Shown: positions 26,501-34,800 of the stretch, one piece after another
Position numbering within the stretch: the first letter of the stretch is position 1
Layout of the letters: each line of letters opens with the position of its first letter
Assembly (NCBI GenBank): GCA_963777435.1
Contig: CAVZQT010000003.1
Coordinates: 1,364,001-1,428,000, forward strand
Source of the DNA: AP-15 sp963777435
Lineage (GTDB): Bacteria; Pseudomonadota; Alphaproteobacteria; ATCC43930; CGMCC-115725
Reading direction: 5' to 3'
Length of the DNA stretch: 64,000 bases
Notes under the pieces: model-generated
What the model saw: the letters and a program-made list of their open reading frames with translations, nothing else
Databases searched by the model: none
Told to the model about the DNA's origin: nothing
Made by a program: the position numbers and the translations under genes

Positions 26501-28189
26501 AAAAACATCGCCCGGGTGCGCTACTCCACCCCTGGGGTCGGTCTCATTTCGCCGCCGCCTCACCACGACATATACTCGATCGAGGATTTGGCGCAGCTGA
26601 TCCACGATCTGAAAAATGCCAATCCGCGGGCGCGCATTTCGGTCAAGCTGGTTTCCGAGGTCGGCGTCGGTACCGTTGCCGCCGGCGTTAGCAAGGCGCG
26701 CGCCGACCACGTGACGATCGCCGGGTTCGAGGGCGGCACCGGGGCCAGCCCATTGACCTCGCTGACCCATGCCGGGTCGCCGTGGGAGATTGGCCTCTCC
26801 GAAACCCAGCAGACCTTGGTGTTGAACGGGTTACGCGGGCGGATCGCGGTCCAGGTCGATGGCGGCCTTCGCACCGGCCGCGACGTTGTTGTGGGCGCGA
26901 TGCTCGGTGCCGACGAGTTTGGATTTGCGACGGCGCCGCTGATTGCCGCCGGCTGCATCATGATGCGCAAATGCCACCTGAACACCTGCCCGGTCGGCAT
27001 CGCCACCCAGGATCCGGTATTGCGCGCCCGCTTTACCGGTCAGCCGGAGCACGTGATCAACTACTTCTTCTTTGTCGCCGAAGAAGTACGCGAGCTGATG
27101 GCGCAGCTCGGCTTTCGCAAGTTCAACGACATGATTGGCCGGGTTAATCGGCTGGACATGGTGCGCGCAATCGAGCATTGGAAGGCAAAGGGCGTCGACC
27201 TGTCGCGATTGCTCCATTCGGTGACGCCAAAGCCGGGGGTCGCGATCTACAATTGCGAACGTCAGAATCACCATCTCGACAAGGCGCTCGACAATGAGCT
27301 GATTGCGGCATCGCAACCCGCTCTTGAAGAGCGCCAGCCAGTGCGCATCGAGCGCGATATCCGCAACGTCCACCGCACCGTCGGGGCGATGCTGTCAGGC
27401 GAGGTGGCGCGGCATTACGGTCATGGCGGGCTCCCACAAGACACGATCTGGGCTCGCTTTCACGGCAACGCGGGACAGAGCTTTGGCGCATTTCTGGCGC
27501 GTGGTGTCACCCTCGAACTGTTTGGCGACGCCAACGACTATGTCGGCAAGGGGCTCTCCGGGGGCCGGCTGATCGTGCGCCAGCCGCCCGAGGCAAAGCG
27601 CGAGCCGACTGAAAACATCATCATCGGCAACACCGTTCTGTATGGCGCCATTGCCGGAGAGGCCTATTTCGAGGGCGTCGCCGGCGAGCGGTTTGCGGTG
27701 CGCAATTCGGGTGCCGTCGCGGTTGTCGAGGGCACCGGCGATCATGGTTGCGAGTACATGACCGGCGGGGTCGTCGTCGTGCTCGGCGACACCGGGCGCA
27801 ATTTCGCCGCCGGCATGTCGGGCGGGATTGCCTATGTCTGGGACCCGCAGGTCCGTTTTCGTGATCTTTGCAATCCCGCCGGCGTCGATCTCGAGCCGAT
27901 CGCTGCTCCCGAACCCAACGAGGCCGACGATCCCGATCGGCCGCACCAGCGCTCGCCCTCGGTCGAGGATGCCGGTATGGGCGATCTGCTGCGCTTCGAC
28001 GCCGCCCGGCTGCGTATTGTGCTCGAACGCCATCACCTGCTGACCGGCAGCGCCCGCGCCCGCGCTCTGCTCGAAGACTGGGCTAACGCGCTCGGCGCTT
28101 TTTTAAAGGTAATGCCCAGGGATTACCGCCGCGCCCTGCTCGAACTCCGGAGCGAACAGGAGGCGGCCCGCATGGCCGCCGCCGAGTGA
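23522..28189 (+). CDS. gltB: Glutamate synthase (NADPH) large subunit
   Basis: 1555 residues, full length. It makes glutamate from 2-oxoglutarate and glutamine-derived ammonia. The class-II glutaminase domain starts after a propeptide at the Cys in EHDSCGVGFVANIKG (about residue 19). A central domain follows, then the FMN/synthase domain with NTGEGGEEASR and LPGRKVDKNIARVRYSTPG. The 3Fe-4S motif is CIMMRKCHLNTCPVGIATQD near residue 1150. The C-terminal GXGXG beta-helix domain ends near residue 1460. Its stop overlaps the GTG start of the next gene. gltD lies 2 kb on, behind two substrate-binding-protein genes. Confidence 0.97.
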   Translation: MAVPGRQGLYDPRNEHDSCGVGFVANIKGRKSHDIIERGLQILVNLDHRGAVGADPLVGDGAGCLIQMPDALLRDWAATRGLTLPAPGQYAVAMCFLPRDNKARDFAIDHTEHFIRAEGQSLVGWRDVPTDTTGLGARVIETMPVIRQAIVAADPALPDQDAFERKMLTIRKQTLNTLTALSQQHGLPSLPELYMPSFSTRTLVYKGLLLAAQVGSFYNDLRNPLTVSALALVHQRFSTNTFPSWRLAHPYRFLCHNGEINTVRGNVNWMHARRQAMTSELLGADLAKMVPLIGPNQSDTACIDNALELLVIGGGYSLPHAMMMLIPEAWAGDPLMDPQRRAFYEYHAALMEPWDGPAAIAFTDGRQIGATLDRNGLRPARYVITNDDHVIMASEAGVLPVPEERIRRKWRLQPGKMLLIDFEEGRIIDDDEIKQKLAAEHPYDAWLQQTQFKLSELPDVSEGNLEEYSRALVPTRPNDPTTHLHQQQAFGYTQEDIQFFLEPMARDADDPIGSMGTDTPIAALSTKPKLLYNYFKQNFAQVTNPPIDPIREELVMSLVSMIGPRPNLLGHEAGTHYRLEVAQPILTDGDLQKIHAIETLVPAFRTDTLDTTWAAAEGADGMAPALERLCYEATLAVEAGHNILILSDRATSAERVPIPALLATSAVHHHLIRQGLRTSTGIVVETGEAREVHHFCALAGYGAEAVNPYLAFATLEQIRIESDLPLTAEAVQKNYLKAVDKGILKVMSKMGISTYQSYCGAQIFDAVGLASDFVEKYFTGTATTIEGVGLREIAQEAVERHRHAYGENPIYHEMLDLGGDYAFRLRGEDHAWTPQSVARLQHAVRGNSQDDYRAFAATINDQSERLLTIRGLMTFKPAEPVPLAEVEPASEIVKRFATGAMSFGSISREAHTTLAIAMNRIGGKSNTGEGGEEASRIKPLDNGDSMRSAIKQVASGRFGVTTEYLVNADDLQIKMAQGAKPGEGGQLPGRKVDKNIARVRYSTPGVGLISPPPHHDIYSIEDLAQLIHDLKNANPRARISVKLVSEVGVGTVAAGVSKARADHVTIAGFEGGTGASPLTSLTHAGSPWEIGLSETQQTLVLNGLRGRIAVQVDGGLRTGRDVVVGAMLGADEFGFATAPLIAAGCIMMRKCHLNTCPVGIATQDPVLRARFTGQPEHVINYFFFVAEEVRELMAQLGFRKFNDMIGRVNRLDMVRAIEHWKAKGVDLSRLLHSVTPKPGVAIYNCERQNHHLDKALDNELIAASQPALEERQPVRIERDIRNVHRTVGAMLSGEVARHYGHGGLPQDTIWARFHGNAGQSFGAFLARGVTLELFGDANDYVGKGLSGGRLIVRQPPEAKREPTENIIIGNTVLYGAIAGEAYFEGVAGERFAVRNSGAVAVVEGTGDHGCEYMTGGVVVVLGDTGRNFAAGMSGGIAYVWDPQVRFRDLCNPAGVDLEPIAAPEPNEADDPDRPHQRSPSVEDAGMGDLLRFDAARLRIVLERHHLLTGSARARALLEDWANALGAFLKVMPRDYRRALLELRSEQEAARMAAAE

Positions 28190-29129
28190 GGCGACGCAGT
28201 TTTGTAGCAAATGCCGTTGGCGCAATCGCCCTCGGGCCGGTCGCAAGCTTCGCTCAGCAGCGAAAAAGCCCGGTCGTCGGCGTTCTTGTTGCCGGCTCGC
28301 CCGATCCCAGTCTAGCCTTGTCAGGGATTGCACGATCTCGGCTATATCGAAGGACAGAATCTCCGGATCGAGCTTCGCTCGGCGCAGGGGCACGGCGAGC
28401 GGCTGGCTGAACTCGCCGCCGAACTGGTCCGCGAGAAGGTCGATGTTATCGCCGCATGGCTGACGCCGGCGGTTTTGGCCGCGAAGCGAGCCACAAATGA
28501 GATTCCGATCGTGATGATCGGCGCCGCAGACCCAGTGGGTGTTGGGCTTGTCGCGAGCCTGGCGCGGCCCGGTGGAAACGTCACTGGGATGGCAGGCCAA
28601 ATCGCGGAATTGGCTGGAAAACACGTCGAATTACTCAAAGAAGTGTTGCCGCAGCTGGAAAAAATCGGTGCGCTCTGCAACGCACTTGACCTGTTTTCAA
28701 AGACATTTCTCGCCCATATCGAACGCGCCGGTTCGGCTCAAACGATCGTGGTCGAGCCGTTCACAATTGCGAGTGAGCCGGAGTTGGACGCGGCTTTCCC
28801 GACGATGATCAAGAGGAAAGTCGGCGCGGTGATCGTTCAGCCGTCCTTGCCGCTGCGCCGCGCCGCCGAGTTGTCTCTGCGACACCAAATTCCTGCGGCA
28901 TCGCCGTTCGTGCAGGAGGGCGGGCTTTTGGCGTACGTTGCCAAGGGCGATCTCACTCGGCGTGCCGCGGTATTCGTGGACAAGATCCTTAAAGGCACCA
29001 AGCCGGCCGACTTGTCGGTCGAGCAGCCGAACTCGGTTCGAGTTGATCATCAATATGAAGACCGCGACAGCGCTCGGACTGACGATCCCGCCGACACTGC
29101 TCGCGCGTGCCGACCAGCTGATTGAATGA
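28186..29129 (+). pseudogene. Broken TrpX-type ABC transporter substrate-binding protein
   Basis: Reading starts MRRRSFVANAVGAIALGPVA (signal peptide) and continues VVGVLVAGSPDPS. It then loses frame with a short deletion near 28320, and resumes in another frame with LHDLGYIEGQNLRIELRSAQ. The body follows the ABC_sub_bind family (WLTPAVLAAKRATNEIPIVM, ASLARPGGNVTGMAGQ). A second frameshift near 29025 moves the tail ALGLTIPPTLLARADQLIE into a third frame. So at least two lesions separate parts of one former gene. The intact paralogue follows directly, overlapping by four bases, so this was a tandem duplicate. Confidence 0.8.
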
Positions 29130-30088
29130 GACGCCGCGAGGTCATCGCCGCGATCGCCGGCATCGCGTCGCTCGCACCCGTTGCGGACCTGGCGCAGCCG
29201 CAGAAGGTGCCGACGATCGGAATTTTGGTCCCGGGTAAGGAAGCCGAGATCGGCCTCCGCCTCTTCCCGAAAGCGTTGCGCGACCTGGGTTATATCGACG
29301 GGAAAAACATCCACCTCGATATCCGGTCTGCCGAGGGCGACCTGACGCGGCTGCCCGCACTCGCAGCGGAGCTAGTCCATCAGAAGGTGAACGTCCTCGT
29401 CCCGTGGTCGACGCCGGCCGTGTTGGCTGCCAAGCACGCCACGCGCGAGATCCCAATCGTGATAATGGCCGCCGGAGACCCTGTTGCCAGCGGAATCGTC
29501 GCGAGCCTCGCGCGCCCCGGCGGCAATATCACCGGCATGGCCGCCATCGATACGGAGACCGTCGGGAAGCAAATCGAACTGCTCAAAGAGGCGGTCTCCG
29601 GCCTCGATCGCATCGCAGCCCTGTTGAATGAGGCTGACCCCTTTTTCGAGCAACTGCTCGTGCGCATCAAGCTCGCCGGCAAAGCCCAAGGAGCGGACAT
29701 CGTCTCGATGATGGTCATCGCCGGTCCGCAACTCGACGCCGCTTTTCCGGCGATGCTTGCCAGCAAGGCTGGGGCTGCGATCATCCAGCCGACGCTGCCC
29801 CTCGCTCATGTCGCCGATCTCGCGCTCAAATATCGCCTTCCGGCGAGTTCGTCAGCCGGCATGTTCGCGGCCTACGGTGGCTTGATGGCCTATACGCCGC
29901 GATCAAAAGATCTTTACCGGGGTGCGGCGGCGCTCGTCGATAAGGTTCTCAAAGGCGCACGGCCAGCCGACCTTCCGATCGAACAGCCGAAGCGGTTCGA
30001 TTTGATCATCAACCTGAGAACCGCCGATGCGCTCGGCCTCAAGCTGCCGCCAACGCTGCTCGCCCGCACCGACGACGTCATCGAATGA
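29126..30088 (+). CDS. TrpX-type ABC transporter substrate-binding protein
   Basis: A 320-residue, intact periplasmic substrate-binding protein of the ABC_sub_bind (TrpX/YtfQ-like) family, which is greatly expanded in Bradyrhizobium-type genomes. The signal peptide ends near LAQPQK. Family blocks are LRDLGYIDGKNIHLDIRSAE, STPAVLAAKHATREIPIVIM, ASLARPGGNITGMAAIDTET and LIINLRTADALGLKLPPTLL. No permease or ATPase is adjacent. It sits between gltB and gltD, overlapping the pseudogene before it by four bases. Ligand unknown; an amino-acid ligand would fit the neighbours but is a guess. Confidence 0.88.
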   Translation: MRRREVIAAIAGIASLAPVADLAQPQKVPTIGILVPGKEAEIGLRLFPKALRDLGYIDGKNIHLDIRSAEGDLTRLPALAAELVHQKVNVLVPWSTPAVLAAKHATREIPIVIMAAGDPVASGIVASLARPGGNITGMAAIDTETVGKQIELLKEAVSGLDRIAALLNEADPFFEQLLVRIKLAGKAQGADIVSMMVIAGPQLDAAFPAMLASKAGAAIIQPTLPLAHVADLALKYRLPASSSAGMFAAYGGLMAYTPRSKDLYRGAAALVDKVLKGARPADLPIEQPKRFDLIINLRTADALGLKLPPTLLARTDDVIE

Positions 30089-30213
30089 GCTTGCAGCGGG
30101 CCCCCGCGCCGCCAGTTATGCTCGCGGTTGATCCGGCAGCAAAATCGGACAATATTGTGATACGTCAGCAATGTTGACTGGCCCGCCTGGGACGGAATGC
30201 CGAGGACTAACCG

Positions 30214-31665
30214 ATGGGTAGACCGACAGGCTTTCTCGAAATCGAGCGCCGCGACCGGCCCTACGACAAGCCGGAGGTTCGCCGCAGCAGCTGGAACGAG
30301 TTCGTCAAGCCACTACCCGAACCCGAAACGCGCAAACAGGCTGCCCGCTGCATGGATTGCGGCATCCCGTTCTGTCACGATGGCTGCCCGGTCAACAATC
30401 TGATCCCCAACTGGAACGATCTGGTCTATCGCGACCAGTGGCAGACCGCGCTGAAAGCGCTGCATTCGACCAATAATTTCCCGGAATTTACCGGCCGCGT
30501 TTGCCCGGCGCCGTGCGAGGCGGCATGTACGCTCAATATCGACGACAACCCGGTCACGATCAAAACCATCGAATGCGCGATTGTCGATCGCGGCTGGGAG
30601 GAGGGCTGGATCGAACCATTGGTCCCGCTACGGCCGACCGGCAAGACTGTCGCGGTTGTCGGTTCGGGTCCGGCCGGGCTTGCTTGCGCTCAGCAATTGG
30701 CCCGCGCCGGGCACGCCGTGACGCTTTTTGAAAAGGCCGATCGCATTGGCGGATTGCTGCGCTACGGCATTCCCGACTTCAAGATGGACAAATCGCTAAT
30801 CGATCGCCGCATCGCGCAGATGACCGCGGAGGGTGTGACGTTTCGCGCCGACACCGAAATCGGCGCCGACGTGGAGATGAACGAACTCCTCGAGCTATAC
30901 GATGCAGTGGCGATGACCGGTGGCGCCGAGGCCGCGCGCGATCTGGAGGTACCGGATCGCGAACTCGACGGCATCCATTTCGCGATGGATTATCTGCCGC
31001 AGCAAAACAAACGCAATGCTGGGGATGACGAGGGCCGCGCCGCCCCCAATGGCACGATTACCGCCGAGGGGAAGCACGTCATCGTCATCGGCGGCGGCGA
31101 CACCGGTTCCGACTGCATCGGCACTGCTGTGCGCCAGGGCGCTGCCTCGATTATCCAGCTCGAAATATTGCCGAAACCGCCCGAACGCGAAAACAAGGCA
31201 CTGACCTGGCCCGATTGGCCGATGAAATTGCGCACCTCATCCTCGCAGGAAGAAGGCTGCGAGCGGGATTGGGCGGTGCTGACAAAGCGGGCATTGGGCG
31301 AAAACGGCCGTGTCACTGCGCTTGAATGCGTGCGGATCGATTGGGTTAAAAATCCGGACGGCCGCTTTGCAATGCGTGAGCTTCCGGACAGCGGCTTCAC
31401 GTTGCAAGCCGATCTGGTATTATTGGCGATGGGCTTTGTCGGCCCCTCCAAAACCGGCATGATCGAGCAATCGGGTGTTGCATTGGATCCGCGCGGCAAT
31501 GTTCTCGCCAATACGCTCGACTACCGGACGTCAATGCCCAAACTGTTTGCCGCCGGCGATATGCGGCGCGGCCAGTCGCTGGTCGTCTGGGCGATCCGCG
31601 AAGGCCGCCAATGCGCCCGCGCCATCGACGAATTCCTGATGGGCTCCAGTCTTTTACCGCGCTGA
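30214..31665 (+). CDS. gltD: Glutamate synthase (NADPH) small subunit
   Basis: 483 residues, full length. It passes NADPH electrons to GltB. The N-terminal 4Fe-4S cysteines are in RCMDCGIPFCHDGCPVNNLI and GRVCPAPCEAACTLNI. The FAD-binding motif is VVGSGPAGLACAQQLARAGH, and the NADPH-binding motif is VIVIGGGDTGSDCIG. The C-terminal FAD loop AAGDMRRGQSLVVWAIREGR is intact. GAGGAC precedes ATG 30214. It is 2 kb downstream of gltB in the same direction; the two substrate-binding-protein genes between them are an unusual insertion. Confidence 0.96.
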   Translation: MGRPTGFLEIERRDRPYDKPEVRRSSWNEFVKPLPEPETRKQAARCMDCGIPFCHDGCPVNNLIPNWNDLVYRDQWQTALKALHSTNNFPEFTGRVCPAPCEAACTLNIDDNPVTIKTIECAIVDRGWEEGWIEPLVPLRPTGKTVAVVGSGPAGLACAQQLARAGHAVTLFEKADRIGGLLRYGIPDFKMDKSLIDRRIAQMTAEGVTFRADTEIGADVEMNELLELYDAVAMTGGAEAARDLEVPDRELDGIHFAMDYLPQQNKRNAGDDEGRAAPNGTITAEGKHVIVIGGGDTGSDCIGTAVRQGAASIIQLEILPKPPERENKALTWPDWPMKLRTSSSQEEGCERDWAVLTKRALGENGRVTALECVRIDWVKNPDGRFAMRELPDSGFTLQADLVLLAMGFVGPSKTGMIEQSGVALDPRGNVLANTLDYRTSMPKLFAAGDMRRGQSLVVWAIREGRQCARAIDEFLMGSSLLPR

Positions 31666-31918
31666 GTATAGTCGCTGAGATCCGACCGCCAAGCGATCTT
31701 CCGCCGCCGAATCGGCCAGTGGCACTGCCGAGGGGGATCATAATACCAGCCGTCGCGGTGAAATACCGCCTGAAGAACAGGTATTTTCCAACCCACTATC
31801 AACTTTGGCCCGTAGTGAGCGGATTTCGACGATTTTTCATATCGGCTTGCCCCGTGGTCACGCGGACGACCTGCCTTTGAACGGCTGAAGCATTGTATCC
31901 CCGGCGGCCTTAAGGGTG

Positions 31919-32170
31919 TCAGAGGTTGTCCTCGTCGCCGGTCCATTCCACGTCGTCGATCGGGCCGATGATGTCGCCGCAAATCTTGACCGTTCCCGCC
32001 ATGTATCCGAATAGATCGATCGGCTCTTCGTCGGCCGGCACCAGCTTAGCGATCGGCTTGCCCTCTCTCGTTATTATAATCGGACGGCGCTGCTGCGTGA
32101 CTTGATCGAGCAGTCGCAGGCAGTCGGCCTGGAAGTCGGTTATCGGGATTTGCGCGATATCGGTGTCCAT
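31919..32170 (-). CDS. Phd/YefM-family antitoxin without adjacent toxin
   Basis: An 83-residue protein whose first 50 residues follow the Phd/YefM fold: IPITDFQADCLRLLDQVTQQ, then RPIIITREGKPIAKLVPADE. The C-terminal part (DLFGYMAGTVKICGDI, then PIDDVEWTGDEDNL) is the flexible toxin-binding arm. No PIN, RelE or Doc toxin reading frame is found on either side. It is therefore an orphan, or a lone DNA-binding regulator. A 61-bp palindromic repeat lies 90 bp upstream of its start. Confidence 0.82.
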   Translation of the reverse strand: MDTDIAQIPITDFQADCLRLLDQVTQQRRPIIITREGKPIAKLVPADEEPIDLFGYMAGTVKICGDIIGPIDDVEWTGDEDNL

Positions 32171-32259
32171 CGTGTTTGATCCACGGTCATTCTCAGCAAA
32201 CCATCGAATCGCTGCTGGATTAGCGGTTCATCGGGTACGGTTGCCGCAACTTCTTCCTT

Positions 32260-32320
32260 GTCATACCGACGAAGGCCGGTATCTACCACCGCAGTAGATC
32301 CCGACTTACGTCGGGATGAC
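32260..32320. repeat. 61-bp palindromic repeat of a second type
   Basis: The left arm GTCATACCGACGAAGGCCGG and right arm CCCGACTTACGTCGGGATGA pair over their whole length with few mismatches, each arm being a hairpin in itself. It resembles the short dispersed intergenic palindromes of many proteobacteria and differs from the REP-like type at 15.9-17.3 kb. Confidence 0.75.
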
Positions 32321-32404
32321 AATGGTGAGAACGGCATGAACTAAATTCGGGCCGCCAGGTAAGCCGGGACTACGGCGCTAACCTGCGGTCTTCGGGAGAA
32401 ACGG

Positions 32405-34769
32405 ATGCGGGCGACGAGCGGAAGCACGGGTATCGGGCAGCCGGTGCGGCGCAAGGAAGATCTGCGGCTCCTGACCGGGAGGGGGCGATATGGCGACGAC
32501 ATTGTGCTTCCCGATATGGCGCATGCCGTGTTCGTGCGCTCGCCCCATGCGCATGCGCGCATCGTCTCGATCGACAAAAGGGCTGCTCTCGCTTCACCCT
32601 CCGTGCTGGCGGTGTTGACCGGCACCGATTACCGTGCCGACGGGCCCGGGCCGATCCCGCACAATCCCGGGTTAAGCGCACCACCCGATGTGCAGGCGCG
32701 AACCCGCGGCATGGCACCGATTGCGACCACGCATTTTCCGTTGCCGACCGACAAGGTTCGCCATGTCGGAGAACCCGTCGCGATCATTGTTGCGCAGAGC
32801 ATCGTCGCTGCGAAGGACGCTGCCGAATTGCTCGACATCGATTACGATCCGCTCCCAGCTGTGACGCGCGCCACGGATGCGCTAAAGCCCGACTCCCCGC
32901 TGCTATGGGAAGACGCACCCGGCAATTTGTGCATCGACATCGAGCTCGGTGACGAGACGGCGACCGCGGCCGCGTTCGCGCGCGCGGCGCATGTTGTGAA
33001 GCTCACGACCTGGGCTCAGCGAGTGACGGGTGTCCCAATGGAACCGCGCACCAATGTCGCTGCTTATGATCTGGCGACCGGGCAATACAGGCTTTATACC
33101 GGCAGTGGCCGCGGTGTCGCGAAGGTACGGTTCGACCTCGCCCAGATGCTCGGGGTTTCGCCCGATCAAGTGCGTGTCATCTGCTATGACATGGGCGGCA
33201 ATTTTGGTACGCGCAATCTGTTCTATCCCGAATATGCGCTGCTCGCCTGGGCGGCGCGCCGGGTCTCGCGCCCGGTCAAATGGACCTGCGAGCGCACAGA
33301 ATTCTTTCTGAGCGACTGGCAGGCCCGCGATCTCTATGCCGAGGCCGAATTGGCGCTCGATGAGCAAGGCAATTTCCTCGCGGTACGCGGCTCGAACCTA
33401 AGCAATCTCGGTGGTCATGCGGTCGCCTTTGGGCCGTTGCAGAAGGGGCTCGGCCTGATGTCGAGCGTCTACCGAATACCCGTCGGGTATTATCGCGGGC
33501 GTGGCGCTGTCACCAACACGGTCTCCACGACCCCCTATCGCAGCTCTGGCCGACCGGAAGCGATGTTTGTCGTCGAGCGGCTGGTCGACCTGGCGGCCGA
33601 CAAGCTCGGCGTCGATCGGGCGGCGTTGCGACGCCGCAATCTGATCCCGCCCGCGGCCCAACCCTATCGCGAACCCGCTCGGCCTCACCTACGACAGCGG
33701 ACATTACCAGGAGGCGATGGACAAGGCGTTGGCGCTCGCCGATTGGGACGGCTTTTCGGCACGCCGCGCGGAGGCTCGTCGACGCGGCAAAATGCGCGGC
33801 ATCGGCATCGCCAATTATGTCGAGATCACCTCGGGTACGCCGCGCGAACGCGGCGAAATCACTGTACTGCCCGAAGGCAAGGTCGAGCTGGTCATGGGCA
33901 CGATGTCGTCGGGGCAAGGGCACGAGACTAGTTTTGCGCAGCTCGTTAGCGAATGGCTCGGTGTGCCGTTCGACAGCATCGTTTACGTCGCGCATGACAC
34001 GGCACGGGTCGCGGCCGGCGGCGGCTCGCATTCCGGACGCTCGATGAAATTGGCGACGTCGATCATCGGTCAGGCGACTGATGAGATCATCGACAAGGGC
34101 CGCAAGATCGCGAGCTTTTTGCTCGAAACCGGCGAGATCGACCTCGAATTTGTGCAGGGGCGCTTTCGCATCGCCGGCACGGATCGCGAGGTCGGTCTTT
34201 TCGAGGTGGCCAAGGCCGCAGCCACCCGCCCGGATTTGCCCGCGGAATTGCGCGGCCCACTTGGCGCGATCTCAGACCAGACCTTGCCGGTCGCCAGTTT
34301 TCCCTATGGCACGCAAGTTTGCGAAGTCGAGGTCGATTCGGAAACGGGTGCGGTTGAGATCGTCGGCTATGCCGCGGTCGATGATGTCGGTCGGGCGATC
34401 AATCCAATGATCCTGCACGGCCAAACCCATGGCGGCATCGCTCAGGGTGTCGGCCAGGCGTTGCTCGAGGACTGCTACTATGACCGGGACACCGGCCAAT
34501 CATTGACGGCAAGCTTTATGGATTATGCAATGCCGCGCGCCGGGACATTTCCACAGCTGAAGACGATCCTCAGCGAAGTTCCTTCGCCAACCAACCGTCT
34601 CGGCGTCCGCTCCGGTGGTGAGGGCGGCACCACGCCGGCATTGGCGGCAGTAATCAACGCGATCGTCGACGCGCTCGCCGAATTCGGCGTCCGCCATATC
34701 GAAATGCCCGCCACCTCGGAGCGCGTCTGGCGTGCAATCCAAGCTTCGCGATCTGCGGCTCTCTCCTGA
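32405..34769 (+). pseudogene. Xanthine dehydrogenase/CoxL-type molybdopterin subunit, one frameshift
   Basis: About 788 residues if read through. Part one (32405 to about 33670) begins GQPVRRKEDLRLLTGRGRYG and contains the Moco-binding stretches VPMEPRTNVAAYD and MGGNFGTRNLFYPEYALLAW. Part two (from about 33671) reads NPLGLTYDSGHYQEAMDKAL through AAGGGSHSGRSMK to VRSGGEGGTTPALAAV, with the catalytic-type Glu in GEGG. A single extra G near 33671 separates the two frames. Everything else is intact, so this is a very recent lesion or a base error. No FAD or 2Fe-2S subunit genes are nearby. GGGAGAAA precedes ATG 32405. Confidence 0.85.
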
Positions 34770-34800
34770 CACCGGCGAAGCGCAGCTCCGTTATCACTGG

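Noticed and set aside
31521..31982. A minus-strand frame downstream of the antitoxin as a possible toxin.
   Set aside because: It overlaps the end of gltD in antisense and shows no PIN, RelE or Doc motifs.
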